A stretch of 64,000 nt of DNA, from assembly GCA_039583875.1 (NCBI GenBank), contig CM077166.1, forward strand, positions 77,044,564 through 77,108,563, written 5' to 3'. Positions 9,901-22,433 of this stretch are shown one piece after another. Under the pieces are notes generated by a model that was given only the letters and a program-made list of their open reading frames with translations, was not told where the DNA came from and did no database searches. The DNA is from Platanthera guangdongensis. Its lineage: Eukaryota; Streptophyta; Magnoliopsida; Asparagales; Orchidaceae. Each line of letters begins with the position of its first letter. Within the stretch, counting starts at the first letter, position 1. Made by a program: the position numbers and the translations under genes.

Positions 9901-12295
9901 CAATGTCTAAAAGTTCAAAAATAGGTGCGTGCGTGATCGAGAGATTATCACTATTTTCATGAGCAATTAAATCTAAATGTTCTAAATCGGCATCATGATC
10001 AATAGAAGATAAAGATTGTTCAGAAAAAAGAAGAGAGTCTTCTTCAGGAGAAGCCTCCAAATAATAACATGAGTCGTCATTTGAGAGCGAGTTTTTCATA
10101 GACGTATCAATAGTAAAGGTAACTTCTTCATCTCCGACTCTAAGGAGAAGTTTCCCATTACTAACGTCTATAATTGCGCGCGAGGTGGCAAGAAAAGGGC
10201 GACCGAGAATGAGTGGGACCTCGGTGTCCTCTTCGATGTCAAAGATGACGAAATCTACCGGAAATATAAATTTGTCAACTTTGACAAGCACATCCTCGAT
10301 GATCCCCATAGGGAGCTTGACAGACCGATCCGCCAATTGAATGCACATTCTTGTGGGTTTAGGTTCTCCTAATCCCAACTTCTTAACTAAAGAATAAGGC
10401 ATTAAATTGATTGAGGCGCCTAGATCGGCTAACGCACGTTTTACTAATAAATCACCAAACAAACAGGGAATGGAGAAACTACCCGGATCGGGTAATTTCT
10501 TAGGTAATTTATTAAGTAAAACTGCCGAACACTCCGCATTTAATTGAACCGTGGAGATATCCTCAAGTTTCTTTTTATTGGATAAAAGATCCTTGAGGTA
10601 CTTGGCGTATTTCGGCATTTGTGCGATTATTTCACAAAACGGTAGATTAATTTGGATTTGTTTAAACATGTCCAAAAATTTACCGTGATGTTCATCCACC
10701 CGGTTTTTTTGCATTCTAGATGGATAGGGAAGAGGTGGTTGATAAGCTTTTGGTTTATTAAGAGTAGAAGGCTTAGACGGAGGAGAAGATGGAGAAATTA
10801 TTACCTCCGTATCAACCGGAATTGGAGAAGTATCAACCGGATTTGGAGAAGTGGTTACCTCCTTCCCGCTCCGTAGGGTGATGGCTTTTGCATGCTCCTT
10901 GGGGTTGGGCTCCGTATTGCCCGGTAGCGCTCCTTGTTGACGATCGGAGAGCATTTTAGCGATTTGCCCGATTTGCGTCTCCAAACTTCGAAGAGATCCG
11001 GTGAGATTCCGGATGTTGGCGTCATTTGTAGTTGTATATTTAGTGAACAATTCCTCGAGATTGGGAGCTTTGGGAGCTTGCGGTGGAAAATAGCCGGGTG
11101 GAATCGTGTTCGGTGGGCGCGCTGCGTTCCCCGGATTACTCCAAGAGAAGTTGGGGTGATTCCTTATACCCGGGTGATAGGTATTGCCAAAATTGTTACC
11201 CGGATTATAAGGTGGCCGATTCGGATTACCCATGTAATCCACATGCTCGGCAATAGTAGAAGGCTCCCAATATTGGGGCTCACAGGTAGATTTGGACGAG
11301 GAAGCAGACATCTCGTTCATCTGTTTTTGCAGTTGCTCAACCTGGAGAGACAAACTTGAAACCGTATCGATTTCATACATCCCGGCCGGTTTAGGTGGTT
11401 TAGACCGAGGTGTACTCCATTGATAGGTATTCAAAGCCATACCTTCTATAAGCTCTTGTGCGGCCGCCGGTGTTTTGTTATTAAGCGTTCCACCGGCGGC
11501 GGCATCAATATGTTGCCTAGTTTGAGAATTTAGGCCGTTATAGAAGGTTTGGATTTGTAACCAATCCGGAATTGCATGATGAGGACATCGACGAAGCAAT
11601 TCCTTGAAACGCTCCCAAGTATCATATAACGTTTCCGAATCAATTTGGGAGAAATAAGTGATATCATTGCGCAATTTAGCCGTTTTAGCCGGCGGAAAGT
11701 ATTTCGTAAGAAATCTTTCCGTCATTTGAGCCCATGTTGTGATGGATCCTCTTGGTAGAGAACCCAACCACTGCTTGGCTTTAGTGCGTAATGTAAATGG
11801 AAATAACCTTAGCCGGATGGCATCATCGGATACACCATTAATTTTAAAAGTATCGCATATTTCTAAGAAATTTGAAATATGCGCGTTTGGATCTTCATCT
11901 TGAAGCCCATCAAATTGTACATATTGTTGTACCATTTGGATGATGCTTGGCTTCAACTCAAAATTATTGGGGGCAATAGCGGGGCGAACAATACTAGATT
12001 GAGTCTCGTCCAAGTTTGGACGGGCATAATAGGACATAGTCCTTTGTTCAACCGCATTTGGCTCACCCATATTGGAAGAAGCAGAAGATGGAGATCTAGG
12101 AGAATGAGAAGAAGAACTAAATGAAGAAGGAGAAGAAGAAGGCGGTGACGGAGAGAGGATTAATGAAGGATTAGGAGTGTCTCCTAAGGAGTCCGTATCT
12201 TGAAAATTCGGAACTTGAAATCGTAAGCGATGCCGAAGGGTTCGCTCGATTTCCGGATCCAAATCAAAAAGAGGCGACGGATTCCCTCGGGTCAT
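6947..12295 (-). CDS. Athila gag-pol polyprotein, 1782 aa, intact
   Basis: A single ORF with gag and pol in one frame. Gag domain at about 110-270 ([16 protein letters not shown]); no zinc knuckle seen. Protease at about 620-720 with ALADLGAS (624-628) and LILGRPFL. Reverse transcriptase at about 880-1110 with FMDDF at 1058-1062. RNase H at about 1200-1320 (CDASS 1207, [22 protein letters not shown]). Integrase zinc site H1421/H1428/C1459/C1462, then catalytic D1491, D1549 and E1585 with the usual 35-residue D-E spacing. All catalytic residues I can check are present, so it is plausibly functional. The ATG lies about 110 bp after the PBS and the stop about 1.1 kb before ORF3. Confidence 0.95.
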   Translation of the reverse strand: MTRGNPSPLFDLDPEIERTLRHRLRFQVPNFQDTDSLGDTPNPSLILSPSPPSSSPSSFSSSSHSPRSPSSASSNMGEPNAVEQRTMSYYARPNLDETQSSIVRPAIAPNNFELKPSIIQMVQQYVQFDGLQDEDPNAHISNFLEICDTFKINGVSDDAIRLRLFPFTLRTKAKQWLGSLPRGSITTWAQMTERFLTKYFPPAKTAKLRNDITYFSQIDSETLYDTWERFKELLRRCPHHAIPDWLQIQTFYNGLNSQTRQHIDAAAGGTLNNKTPAAAQELIEGMALNTYQWSTPRSKPPKPAGMYEIDTVSSLSLQVEQLQKQMNEMSASSSKSTCEPQYWEPSTIAEHVDYMGNPNRPPYNPGNNFGNTYHPGIRNHPNFSWSNPGNAARPPNTIPPGYFPPQAPKAPNLEELFTKYTTTNDANIRNLTGSLRSLETQIGQIAKMLSDRQQGALPGNTEPNPKEHAKAITLRSGKEVTTSPNPVDTSPIPVDTEVIISPSSPPSKPSTLNKPKAYQPPLPYPSRMQKNRVDEHHGKFLDMFKQIQINLPFCEIIAQMPKYAKYLKDLLSNKKKLEDISTVQLNAECSAVLLNKLPKKLPDPGSFSIPCLFGDLLVKRALADLGASINLMPYSLVKKLGLGEPKPTRMCIQLADRSVKLPMGIIEDVLVKVDKFIFPVDFVIFDIEEDTEVPLILGRPFLATSRAIIDVSNGKLLLRVGDEEVTFTIDTSMKNSLSNDDSCYYLEASPEEDSLLFSEQSLSSIDHDADLEHLDLIAHENSDNLSITHAPIFELLDIGSDRLKTSYDEPPALELKQLPDHLEYLFLAEDSKLPVIVSAYLTNEEKIKLSHILKLHRRAIAWKITDLRGINPSFCTHKIFLEEHAHKTIQPQRRLNPNMKEVVKAEVIKLLDAGIIYPISDSSWVSPVQVVPKKGGLTVVPNDKNELVPTRTVTGWRVCIDYRKLNDATRKDHFPLPFIDQILERLSGHSFYCFLDGLSGYFQIPIAPEDQEKTTFTCPFGTFAYRRMPFGLCNAPATFQRCMLAIFDELVEDIMEVFMDDFSVFGDSFDLCLANLSRVLQRCEDTNLVLNWEKCHFMVREGLVLGHKISSKGIEVDKAKIETIEKLPPPSNVKAVRSFLGHAGFYRRFIKDFSKITKPLTHLLEKDAPFIFDENCLRAFSLIKEKLINAPIMIAPNWELPFEIMCDASSFAVGAVLGQRINKNFHPIYYASKTLTAAQENYTTTEKELLAVIFAFDKFRSYLTLSKIIVFTDHSALRYLLAKTDAKPRLIRWILLLQEFDLEIRDKRGAENLAADHLSRLENPNSGELMEEDIDDTFPEERLLAIHKVITLPTPWFADFANYLVARLLPNDFSYQEKKKFFSDLKNYFWEDPFLFRVCADQVVRRCVSHEEGAQILKHCHEGPAGGHYKANRTARKVLEAGFYWPSIFKDAHAHVSRCEQCQRSGNISRRDEMPLNTFLEIEVFDLWGIDFVGPLPTSHGNKYILVAVDYVSRWAEAQAFPTNDARVVTQFLKKLFSRFGAPRAIVSDRGTHFCNAQFAKVLSKYGVTHRLATPYHPQTSGQVEVVNREIKRILEKTVSTNRKDWSVKLDDALWAYRTAYKTAIGCTPYRLVYGKACHLPVELEHRAFWALKFLNLDENLSSELRKFQINELDEWRSLAYESNKLYKERTKFYHDKKIKHPKDFKPGDQVLLYNSRLRLFPGKLKSRWSGPFIVKEVWPYGTVLISHPEQGEFKVNGHRLKIFLAGDTTNEYREEINLPNP

Positions 12296-12405
12296 ACACC
12301 AAAATAAAACAAAATAAAATTTTTTTTGTGATTTTGATATTTCTTAAACAAAAGAAAATGATAAAATTAATAGAGCCTTGCTTTCAAAATATCAACAAAA
12401 ATATT

Positions 12406-12423
12406 CCCCCGGCAACGGCGCCA
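12406..12423 (-). other. Athila primer binding site (tRNA-Asp type)
   Basis: The minus strand reads TGGCGCCGTTGCCGGGGG, complementary to a plant tRNA-Asp 3' end apart from the last base, 6 bp after the 5' LTR. This is the usual Athila/Tat PBS. Confidence 0.85.
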
Positions 12424-12429
12424 AAAACT

Positions 12430-14091
12430 TGATGGTGTTTTTATAAGTTTTGAAAAATGATCCAAACTAAACTCTCAACTAGGCAAGTGCACCTATCGAA
12501 ATTTAGTATATGGAATATCGTATTTAAACTCGGGGACCGTTGAGTATTTGTACTCACAAGGACGAACTATTATTTTATCGATCGAAAAATTGGTTTTGCG
12601 AAAAACGAAAACGAACGTTAAATGAAGAGGAGAAATTCGATGATTAAAAGGCTAGCACTTGATCTAGAATCCCTTTGGGCTAGAATAAAATCCACGAAAT
12701 TAAAGAGCACAAGCATCTAAATTATTAACTTTGACCGCGGAGGTTCCAAAGCTACGAAGCGCCTCTCTCGAGAATACGCACTCGACTAACCTTAGGTAGA
12801 TCGATTAAGACCTCTCGGCCAGTCGAAAGACCTAAGCTTGCTTTAGGCGGTGAACCTCACTAATGGAGTTGACTCCAAGGCGGAAGAATTTTGCGTTCCT
12901 CTCTCGAGGGGTGCAAGAAATTCTCTTTATCCTTGAGTGATCTACTCGTATCCACAACCTCTCGGTAAATCTAGGATACGAATCTAAGCTCGAATAAACA
13001 TAATTTGCAACTTATGAATTCGAAGAAAAATTAAATCAAAGATAAATCAAAGTTTAGAAAATAGAATGCTTGCTAATTTGAGACAAAAATAAGAATTTTA
13101 TTCCATTCCAAAGTTCATCATGATCAAGTGCTAATTGGGAAATTAGCTACTCATCATGATGAGAGAATTACATGAAAACATGAAGAAAGACATGATTAAA
13201 AGAAGACTTGAAAGTAAAGGTACAAAATGAAATTAGAATGCAGGAAAAACAGTAAATAAAATAGAACTAAGCTCCCAAAAATCCCCTCTTGGCCATCTGA
13301 AGCTGTCTGGAATTTATAGAAAAAGTTGCTGGGTGGTCACGCCCCTAGGTCACGCCCGTGACCTAGGGCGTGTCGGTCTCGGAACCGTCGTCTTCAAGTC
13401 TTCTGAACGTTGGCGCGAAACCGCCAAAAGTTGTTAATTTGCGGGTCACGCCCCTAGGTCACGCCCGTGACCTAGGGCGTGTCTTGACGGTTGTTGAAGA
13501 ACGGCGGGAAGCAGAAACGGCGGGAATAACTCCGGCCGTTGTTGGAGGGGTCACGCCCTTGGTCACGCCCGTGACCGTGGGCGTGTCTTGAGAAAACTCC
13601 CAGCGCCTGAAACTGCAGCATTAAGTCGGCACGCCGGGCTGTCACGGGGTCTGTCACGCCCGTGCCAAATATGTCACGCCCGTGACTTGTTGCAAATTGA
13701 AACTGCCGTTGACTGGAAGTCAGGGCAAAGCACTGGATGTCACGCCTGGAGTACACGCCCGTGTGATGCTGGTCACGCCCGTGACTTTAGGGCGTGTACT
13801 TTTAATTGACGCGGCAGAGGTATTTCCACGCGCCGGGTTCTCGCCAGTATGTCACGCCCGTGACCATGTCGGTCACGCCCGTGACTATGGCGTGTCTTTT
13901 GAAAAATTATTGCTTTTGCCCAGTTTTGTCTCCTGGTCAACCCTATAGACTCCAAATTGAAGTTTGCAGCCCAGATTGCCCTGAAATAAGAAATTAGAAA
14001 ACTTCAATAATAAAATTACAAAATATAATTAAAAACTAATTAATTATTAAATAAAAATAACATAAAAACATGGACAAAATTAGAGTTATCA
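12430..14091 (-). repeat. Athila 5' LTR
   Basis: Partner of 1296-2957. In transcription order it has the palindrome array (13890-13336), a TATA box TATAAATT (plus 13311-13318), then the R/U5 region ending TCA before the PBS. This promoter would drive gag-pol. Confidence 0.95.
13311..13318 (-). promoter_or_regulatory. TATA box of Athila 5' LTR
   Basis: Minus-strand TATAAATT, about 18 bp downstream of the last palindrome (13336-13374). Same order as in front of ORF3. Confidence 0.6.
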
Positions 14092-14429
14092 GTGTCCCAC
14101 ATTTCCTTTGATGTTTTACAGTGAATTAAATTCTGGAATGTGGCATCATATATTGCACTTATAATAATATTCTGAGCCCTCTTGTCCATGGTGGCCAGAA
14201 TTATCTCATCTTTAGTCATCTCTGAAAAGTCCTTAGGAGTTCTCTGAGTTGCATCCAGAACTAATACTTTCATTGGCATATATGACCCTTCTTTGACTGT
14301 GATATAGATTCTAGTGTCAGAGGCTTCCATAAATAGTCTAACCCTTTCTTTCAAAATGCCAAAGATCTCCTTTCTGCAAATTGGCAACTTCATGGATCCT
14401 AGTTCTTTGTGATTCTCTGTTGAACCCAT
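14092..14429 (-). pseudogene. copia-A gag, 5' part
   Basis: N-terminus of the Sirevirus-like gag, ATG at 14429, starting MGSTENHKELGSMKLPI, nearly the same as copia-B gag at 39455. The reading frame runs into the Athila insertion after KEMWDT and resumes at 1295, with gtgtc (14092-14096) duplicated. The start lies about 80 bp past the PBS, as in copia-B. Confidence 0.9.
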
Positions 14430-14509
14430 TTTCTTGATTTTCTTGAGTATACTGAGTCTGCCTACATGATCTTTTACTCAGACTATTATGTCCTTTTTGA
14501 GGAACCTCC

Positions 14510-14520
14510 CTCTGATACCA
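14510..14520 (-). other. copia-A primer binding site (tRNA-iMet type)
   Basis: The minus strand reads TGGTATCAGAG, 2 bp after the LTR end. Typical of plant copia elements. Confidence 0.85.
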
Positions 14521-15367
14521 CTTGAAAGAAATTGTACCTAATCACCTAGAGGGGGGGGGGGGTGAATAGGTTACTTTAATCTTTGTAAAGTTTTAGGCAA
14601 AATCACAGAATTATAAACAATTCTTCACAGCAATACATCACAGCAATCACAGAATAAAGCACACACAAAGAACACACAGATTTTATAGTGGTTCCCCAAG
14701 GTCTGGGTACATCCACTTTCCCCCTTCGCCTATCTAGTAGTGTACTAGATTCGGCCCAACTTCTCCACTATTCCTCAGATCCTCAGATCTTACACTCAGA
14801 ACCCCAAATAGGTTCCTATAGCTCAGAGTGATCCCACTCTTACAACTCAGGCACACAGCCCTACCACTCAGTCTTCACAAAGACCTACACTCAGCCTTCA
14901 ACAAGGCCTACACTCAGAGAAAAGTATCTCCTACACTCAGGCACACAGGCCCTACCACTCAGCCTTTATAATTTCAGTCTTACAACTCAGATCTCTTAGG
15001 ATCCTACAAGAAATTAAAATTACAATGTATATACCCACAACTCAGAATAAGAGAGAAGAGTTGACAGGTTTCTTGATGAGTTCTTGGAAGAACTTTGCTG
15101 AGATCAACCTTCCTTGGCTTCCTTCAAAGCTTCTTGAATTTAGAACACAATAGGGTTGAGTCTCTATGCAGCTGATCTTCAATCACTGTTAACTTAAGAA
15201 TCAGAACTCAGTCTGAAACTTTCTTCACATCCTGGTTCAACAACTGTCTTCTTGGAAGGAGCTCTCTCTCTCCAACTTCTTAGATCTTCACTTGAAGGTC
15301 TTCTTCTAGCTGTATTATTCTTCACTTTGTTGATTTCCAACTCTTGTCATCTGTTGAAGGTATAAGC

Positions 15368-15376
15368 CTTTATATA
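15368..15376 (-). promoter_or_regulatory. TATA box of copia-A LTR
   Basis: Minus-strand TATATAAAG, about 135 bp downstream of the last GTGTCGACAC repeat. Same position and sequence as in copia-B (38437). Confidence 0.6.
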
Positions 15377-15510
15377 GACTTTCTTCATGGTGACCGACTG
15401 ATCCGGTTCCTAGCAACTTTTTGACATCTCTGACAGTTGCAGTAGACCGGCTGGAATGGCAGCTGTCAAGTCATCTAGTCACTTCTTGAATTTTCTGTAA
15501 CTGTCTGAAA

Positions 15511-16330
15511 GTGTCGAGACAGTCAGTCTTTAAGTGTCGACACTTATAGACCAAGTGTCGACACAAGTAGACTAAGTGTCGACACTAGCCTTCATGGTGT
15601 CGACACAACTCCTTGTGTTGTAGAATCTGCTTCTCGACACTACTTCTTCAACATGTGTCGACACTGATCCTGTGTGTCGACACAAGTCCTTCTTCTTTGA
15701 TACTTAATTGATTTCTTGTAAGTGTCGACACAACTCCTTTGTGTCGACACATCTTCTTGTGTTGATACTTGCTGAGTGTCGACACATTTTCTTAGTGTCG
15801 ACACATGCCTTCTGTGTTGATACTTGCTGAGTGTCGACACATTTTCTTAGTGTCGACACTTGTCCTTAGACTTCATTGAAATTTGCTGAGTGTCGACACA
15901 GCCTCCTAGTGTCGACACTTTCTTCATGTGTTGAGACTTTTGCTATGTGTCGACACATTCTTCATTATGTCGACACTTGTACTTAAACTCTGTTGAAGTT
16001 TGCTGAGTGTCGACACAACCTCCTAGTGTTGACACTTGCACTTGAGCTTTGTTGAACTTTTGCTGAGTGTCGACACAGCCTCCTAGTGTCGACACTTCCT
16101 GATGTCGACAAAGTTCCTATGTGTGTCGACTGCTTTTAAGTGTCGACACTGATTCTTTAGACTCTTCTTCATTGTGTGTCGACACTGCCTGTATGTGTCG
16201 ACACTTTCCTTTTGGTGTCGACACTGCATTCCTGGTGTCGACACAATTACTCCAAGTATCGACACTGCTTCTCTGGGTGTCGACACAAGCCTTCTTAAGT
16301 GTCGACACTTTTCTTCTGGGTGTCAACACA
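15511..16330. repeat. GTGTCGACAC palindrome array in copia-A LTR
   Basis: More than 20 copies of the 10-bp palindrome GTGTCGACAC or one-base variants, irregularly spaced by roughly 10-50 bp. Variants such as gtgttgac and gtgtcaac look like CpG decay. The array fills U3 upstream of the TATA box. Confidence 0.9.
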
Positions 16331-16474
16331 TGGAATTAGAAACTTTTAAGCTTTCCCTGCAATTACTTAACCTGCACAAGGTAACTCAAAATACATCAAA
16401 TACACCTTGATGTATATCATTGAGTAGGGTGAGGCTTCTTCAAATCAGGTACATTTATTCCAATGTACCCAACA

Positions 16475-18780
16475 GATATTATTTTTCAGCTCCTAGAACT
16501 CCTCAATAAAATGGGGTAGCTGAAGGAAAAATAGAACCCTAATTGAATCTGTAGGAACATTGCTTGCAGATGATCACTTGCCCCTATCCTTTTTGGCAGA
16601 GGCATTAAGCGCAGTAGATTATGTTCTAAATAGAAGTCTAATTCATAAGCTAAAGGGTATGACCCCCTATGAATTACTTAAAGGGAAGAAACCTAAAGTA
16701 GATTATTTTAAAGTCTTTAGATGCAAGTGTTATATTTATAATAATAACAAGAAATATTTAAGGAAATTTGAAGCCAAAGCTGTAGAGGGAATTTTTCTTG
16801 GATATTCCCAAGTCAGCAAGGCTTATAGGGTTTTTAACAAATCAACCATAAGAATGGAAGAGTCTGTTCATGTATCTTTTGATGAGACTAACATATTTTA
16901 CAAGGAGAAAGAAATTTCTACCATAGACTCATTGCAGGTACCCTATCTGTGTGAGAAGTTGGATGATTTAAATCTTAAGCAAGAGGTTACTTTGCATCTC
17001 TCTCCACAGATTGATAAAGAAAGTGATGAAGATCATGTTGAAATTGTTGAACCAACAACAACAAATGTAATTCCACAAGAGGAATTAAATCCACTGGTTG
17101 TTGATGTACCAATTCTACCTGCTGATCTTGTCACACTTAGAGATCACCCTATATCTCAAGTGATTGGAGACATATTATTTGGTGTGCAAACAAGACATCA
17201 ACTCAACCAAGATCAGATGCATGCTTGCTTCATTTATCAAATTGAGCCTCAATCCAGTAAAGATGCAGAGCAAGATCCCCCTGGATTATTGCAATGCAAA
17301 AGGAGCTCAATCAATTTGAGAGATGTAGAGTTTGAGATTTAGTTCCAAGACCCAAAGACTACCTAGCCATTGGAACTAAATGAGTCTTAAGGAATAAGTT
17401 GGATGCACAAGGAGTAATAGTAAGAAACAAAGATAGGCTGGTAGCCCAAGGATATTCACAGGAAGAAGACATTGATTATGATCAAACCTTTGCTCCTGTT
17501 GTAGAACTTGAAGTTATTAGGATCTTTCTTGCTTATGCTGTATTCCAGAACTTCAAAGTATATTAGATGGATGTAAAAAGTGCCTTTCTAAATGGTGAAT
17601 TTAAAGAGGAAGTATATGTTGAACAACCTCCAAGTTTTATTTTTTTTAACTCATCTCTCTTATGTTTTTAAGCTGCATAAAGCCCTTTATGGTCTAAAGC
17701 AAGCTCCAAGAGCTTGGTATGAGACCTTGACTAGTTTTCTTTTAGAGCATAAGTTTATTAGAGGCATTGTAGATAAGACTTTATTTATTAGACATCATAA
17801 ATCTAAAATTTTGCTAGTACAAATATATGTAGATGATATAATCTTTGGTTCTACTGATTCCAAACTATGCAAAAATTTTTCTGACCTGATGCATTCAAAG
17901 TTTGAAATGAGTAGCATGGGTGAACTATCCTACTTCCTTGGTCTTCAAGTGAAGCAAACCACTGATGGTATCTTTATATCCTAGTCTAAATATGCTAAAG
18001 AGCTACTTAAAAGATTTGGGATGTCAGATGCCTCAGCTATGAAACACCCATGTCCTCCAATGCTGTAGTTGATTCTGATGAACATGACAAACCAGTTGAT
18101 CAAAAAACATATATTTCTATTGTTGGGTCCTTATTGTATCTTACACCTAGTAGACCTGATATTATATTTTCTACTTATATTTATGTTAGATTTCATGTAA
18201 GTCCTAAAGAATCTCACTTTATTTTATTAAAAAGGATTTTAAGATATATATAAAGGGTTGTCCTAATCTAGAATTCTGGTATCCTACTGAGTCAGAATTT
18301 GAATTAACTGTATTCTCAGATGCTGACTTTGCTAGATGTAGAGTTGACGGGAAAAGCACATCAGGAACTTGTCAGTTCCTTGGTGATAGGCTTGTGTCCT
18401 GGTTTTGCAAGAAGCAAACATCTGTTTCAACTTCAACTGCTGAAGCTGAATACATAACAGCATGTAATTGCTGTTCACAGATTTTGTGGATTCAAAACTA
18501 ACTTCTGGATTATGGTTTCAAATTAAATAATTCAAACATATTTTGTGATAATACCAATGCAATTTTAATTGCACAAAATCCAGTGCATCATAGTAAGACA
18601 AAACATATAAAGATAATACATCATTTCATTAGAGACAATGTGGACAAAAATAAAATTAATCTTGTTTTTGTCTCTACTGATTTAAAAAAGGGCAGATATT
18701 TTCACCAGACCCTTAGATGAAAAGAAACATCCGTTCTTCCTAAATCAGCTAGGTATGATTAATAGAGAAACTTTAATTTG
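16475..18780 (+). pseudogene. copia-C pol remnant (integrase end, RT, RNase H)
   Basis: Decayed Sirevirus-like pol in which copia-A sits. It opens inside the integrase core (APRTPQ followed by a stop where Q is usual). The 16560-17342 piece covers the integrase C-terminal part (NRSLIHKLKGMTPYELLKG, HVSFDETN). RT follows with stops and frame changes: 17592-17984 contains [13 protein letters not shown] and YVDDIIFGS near 17826, and 18050-18253 holds the RT end (SRPDIIFSTYIYV). RNase H traces run to about 18720. Gag, protease and the catalytic front of integrase are missing from the window. Confidence 0.85.
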
Positions 18781-18789
18781 ATTTTTGTC

Positions 18790-19075
18790 CGTGTTCGATG
18801 AATAGTTCATTTTTCGTCGAGCGAAGATCGACGAACTGTGAACTCTTCGTGGAGTGTTCGTCGAATGGAGATCGACGAACCTTCCTTTGTGAAACTTTTT
18901 GTCGAATGGAGATTGACGAAGGTTGTTTCAGAAAATTTTTCGCCGAACGGAGAATGATGAAATGTTTTCTTCTCTTCAAACTTAGATCGACGCTTTTATT
19001 TCTTTACAAGATTTTTCGTCTAACTGAGTTCGAAGTTTTTATTTTTCATTGAACGGAGTTCGTCTTTTCATCTTC
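18790..19075. repeat. copia-C spacer array of TTCGTCGA...TCGACGAA repeats
   Basis: Degenerate tandem units of about 40-60 bp in which TTCGTCGA and TCGACGAA arms flank a loop such as atggaga (18862-18884 is the best), with diverged copies at about 18820-18840, 18900-18921, 18940-18960 and 19015-19060. It lies between pol and ORF3, like the arrays at 5981-6630 and 44698-45130. Confidence 0.6.
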
Positions 19076-19082
19076 GAATGCT

Positions 19083-19090
19083 TATAATTA
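19083..19090 (+). promoter_or_regulatory. Possible degenerate TATA box before copia-C ORF3
   Basis: tataatta, at the place where copia-B has tataaatag, both followed by a ggtyttca context. An ATG follows at 19161, about 78 bp on. A pyrimidine tract ending tttgcag at about 19154 could instead be a splice acceptor. Confidence 0.35.
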
Positions 19091-19160
19091 GGTTTTCATC
19101 GAACCCCATCCCACGCTTTCCAGTTCTCTTGCACTTGATCTTTTCTCTTTGCAGGACAAC

Positions 19161-20953
19161 AATGGCGATTTTTGCGGCGACTCTCTCAAGATGAAATTCG
19201 ATGCGGGTTTTGATATTAATATAAAATCATTCTCTCATTCGGATCAAGTCTTTAAGACATTCTGAAATTGTTCGAGAACCAGAATCTTCTCCAGTTTATG
19301 ACTACAAGGATAAAGCTTCTAGTAGCAAAGATAAAGGAATGGATGCACACAGCCAAGATTCAGGATACACCTATTATTATTATAATAATCTCGGGTAATC
19401 AAGTTCCTTTATCTCCAGAAATTCTTATTGAAATTTTTGGTTTTGTTAATGGAGACGATGATATAGAACTGTCTAGCTCTGAGTTTAATGATATGCTAGA
19501 TAGGTTGGGTCACTCCCAGGGAAACCCTAACCACCTTTTAAAGAAAACTTTTTCAATAGAATACAAATTTTTGGCTGATATTGTTGGGAAGGTTATTTTG
19601 GGCACGCACTCTGCTCATAATCACATAACCAGGCAAGAGTTTCATTTGATGTGTGCCTTGATTAATCAGAAAAGGATTAATCGGGGATTAGTTCTATTTA
19701 ATTCCATTAAGAAGAAGATTATAGGGAAATCTGGAGGATATGGCAGAATTTTAGGAATTTTCCTACGGAATAAATGTCCAAAGATGTTGGTCTCTCAAAC
19801 CATCTTTATTAATGCTTCTAAGATACTTACATCTGCTCTCTTTGGTAAATGGGAGAGGGTAATCCCTAAGCCATCCAGGGCTTCCTCTTCCAGGACTGCT
19901 TCTGAAGGCACCAGGGCTGTATCAGCCACTTCCCCAACCCCAGCAGAAGCTCTTGCTCCTCACATTCCCTCTCCTCCTCCATCTCCACATCATTCTCCAC
20001 TTCCATCATCAACTCCACTTGTTGATGTTTCTACTCTTCAAAACACCTTATCTGAAGAGATTCACTCTCCATCATTCCATTCACATTCACTAGTCCATCA
20101 TTCAATTCCATCACCTCCGCATTCTCCAGTTCCTCAATCACCACTACCATCTCATCTTATTGAGGACATTCCTTCTACCTCTTTTCCTATATTCAATCTA
20201 CTCCCTTCTCCATCTCCACCACATTCATCTCCAATTCATATATCCTCACCTCATTCCCCTATTTAGGAAGACACTAATCTTGATGTCACTCCTTTTGACA
20301 TTCCAACACCTTATATTCCTCAAGCCTTTACCATCTGTCCATCCTGCACCATGCCATCCTCTTCTACTCCTAATCCACCTTCCACATCTGCTAATCCTAA
20401 TGATTATATGTATGTTGATTTTTCTCCTATTTCTGCTAACATTCTTGAATTCATTACTCCCACATTGAAGAAACTCATAGCTAAAGCCATTGCTCCACTT
20501 GCTGCATCCATCTCTGCTCCCTCTTCTCAGATATTAGCTTCCTTTATTGTCCCTTCTTCTAGGGTCCTAGATTCAGGTTTCCCTGGATCTAGGCAGGGAG
20601 AGATGTCTCATGAAGAAGCTCCTCAACCAGCAGCAAAAGTTCCAGCAGCAGCAACAACAGTTGATTTTCAAGATTCAGAAATGTTTTCAGTTGAAGAAGC
20701 TGTGTTTTCAGTTGAAGAAGCAGATTCAGTTATTCCAGAAGTTACTGTTGGGGATGTCTCTATTAATCCCACAGTAAACTTAAATTCTTTATTATCAATT
20801 TTTGATTCTTTGCATAGCAATTGCCTTCCAGTTTTTGACAACTTTAATAAGGCTATAGTATGTTATACTGCTCCAGTCAGCTCAACAGTTTTAGAGCAAC
20901 TAAGGACCAGTTTTTTCAGTTGGTTCCTTAGTTCCTCAATCTATTACTTTTGA
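19161..20953 (+). pseudogene. copia-C third ORF remnant (env-position protein)
   Basis: The open pieces 19268-20266 and 20351-20953 lie where copia-B has ORF3 and share its pattern: FLADIVGKVILGTHSAHN aligns with the copia-B segment FLSEVVGKVILSKPGGHD, followed by an NRGLVLFNSIKKK and GRILGIFLR stretch. The middle is Pro/Ser/His-rich (about 19920-20260). The ATG at 19161 is out of frame with the long piece, so the gene is frameshifted; stops separate the halves. No membrane segment is clear. The tail is cut by a gypsy LTR at 21002 and the 3' LTR is absent. Confidence 0.7.
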
Positions 20954-21001
20954 AGATTCAATAAATGTCATAGTGCATGGTTTTTCCCTTCCCATTTATT
21001 T

Positions 21002-21195
21002 TGTAATATCTCTATCTGTTAAATGACATATAATAGAAGGTCCGGTCGGGGCCCCACACTATATACCACAAAACAGACTGCGGGGTCATATGTTAATATC
21101 AAAGGTTACAACACGCATCCAAATTAAGAGCATTCTAGCAGAAGCATTAGGGGATTAAGACTGAACTCAACAACCATGAATGTCCACTATATATA
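21002..21195 (-). repeat. gypsy-3 LTR fragment, left part
   Basis: It starts tgtaatatctctatctg and carries ggtccggtcggggccccaca, which aligns with the ends of the gypsy-2 LTRs (36844, 30352). It is cut at the CT/TA microsatellite by the non-coding element and continues at 28639. Only one LTR end is visible, so this is a truncated or solo LTR of a related family. Confidence 0.6.
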
Positions 21196-21202
21196 TGAAC
21201 CA

Positions 21203-21420
<218 letters not shown>

Positions 21421-22433
21421 ATGGTTAAAACTCCAAAAATTAAAGGTTTAAAACACGCGATGCCCCAGGCGGTTTATTTTAGAAAGAGAATGATTTATTT
21501 AGGAAGACGGGGCGCGCGAAGTTATTTGGATATAAAACAGTTGAAATCGAGTTTTAACGAAAGGAGGTAAGTGCACCTATTGCGTGTAGTACAGGATATT
21601 CCGGTGAGGAATATCGGGGTCGTATTATTCTCGAGGATGGGTTGATTATTTTTACTCTTCCCTGGAGGGAACTATTATTTTACCGATTATAACTTGTCGG
21701 GTTATTATTTATATATATAAAACAAAAAATAAAAGCATAAAGAAAGGAGCCGATGAAGAATTTAGCGCAACGGTACCAAATCAAATTTAAACTAAAATAA
21801 CTTTTAATAAATAGAGATCCTAAATTTCAAATTAATTAAGGAAGAGACTTGGCTGTGGAGGTTCCACAAAAATGAGCTCACCTATCTCTAGGACTTTCGC
21901 TCACTTAAACATTAAGACTATTCGAACAGCTCTCGTCCGACGAATGATTTCTCTTAATGCCCGCATTATGCTAAGAACCCCACTATTGGGTGGGGAACCC
22001 AATCCGGTAGAATTCCGCACCTCCTTTCTCGAGGGTTAGTACGGAACTCCCTTTACCCAGTTGTGATCGGTCCATACGCATGACCTCTCGGTTAGCTAGC
22101 GTATGCACTACAGAAATAGAGCCCACACATCGATATGTGGTTCTACGCGTTGTAAACCCGTAGTAAACCTTAAGTAATTTAATTAATGAGAAAAAGAGGA
22201 CCTTTAATTATTTAAAGCGATTTTATCTGTCCCAATGCTCTTCGATACTGAGGGCTAAGAGCGGTTAGCCACTCATCGGAATGGGGACGGCTTGCGAAAA
22301 GAAATGCAAAATTGAAAGTGCAAGTCTTACTCAAATGAGTAGGTGAGAAATGAAAGCAGTAAATGAAAGTAATAAATAAAAGCTGAAAATGAAAGCAGTA
22401 AAATGAAAGCAGTAAAGGAAAGCAGAAAATTGC

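Larger units (their letters stand above)
1296..14091 (-). mobile_element. Complete Athila-type Ty3/gypsy retrotransposon
   Basis: The element is bounded by near-identical 1662-bp LTRs (1296-2957 and 12430-14091) starting TG and ending CA, with a 5-bp target duplication gtgtc at 1291-1295 and 14092-14096 in the gag of copia-A. In element order (right to left) it has 5' LTR, tRNA-Asp-type PBS, gag-pol (12295-6947), palindrome-rich spacer, third ORF (5865-4660), AT-rich 3' region, PPT and 3' LTR. Both ORFs are uninterrupted. I found only about three LTR differences by eye, so insertion was recent. The tRNA-Asp PBS, the DLGAS protease motif and the third ORF after pol fit the Athila lineage. Confidence 0.95.
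14523..16474 (-). repeat. copia-A 5' LTR
   Basis: A 1952-bp LTR reading TGTTGGGTACATTGG at 16474 and ending TTTCTTTCA at 14523 on the minus strand. It shares its terminal sequences and internal GTGTCGACAC array with copia-B LTRs and so belongs to the same or a sister family. Its right edge abuts a broken copia integrase gene at 16475. The other LTR is outside the window, so no target duplication can be checked. A G run (about 14551-14562) lies just inside the U5 end. Confidence 0.9.

Noticed and set aside
12406..12423. tRNA gene match
   Set aside because: Only the 3' 18 nt complementary to tRNA-Asp are present, so it is a primer binding site.
15640..16410. Short ORFs on both strands with VDT/CRH/STQ repeats (also 37650-38241 and 54410-55001)
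   Set aside because: They are six-frame translations of the GTGTCGACAC array; they occur in all frames and lack any conserved start.
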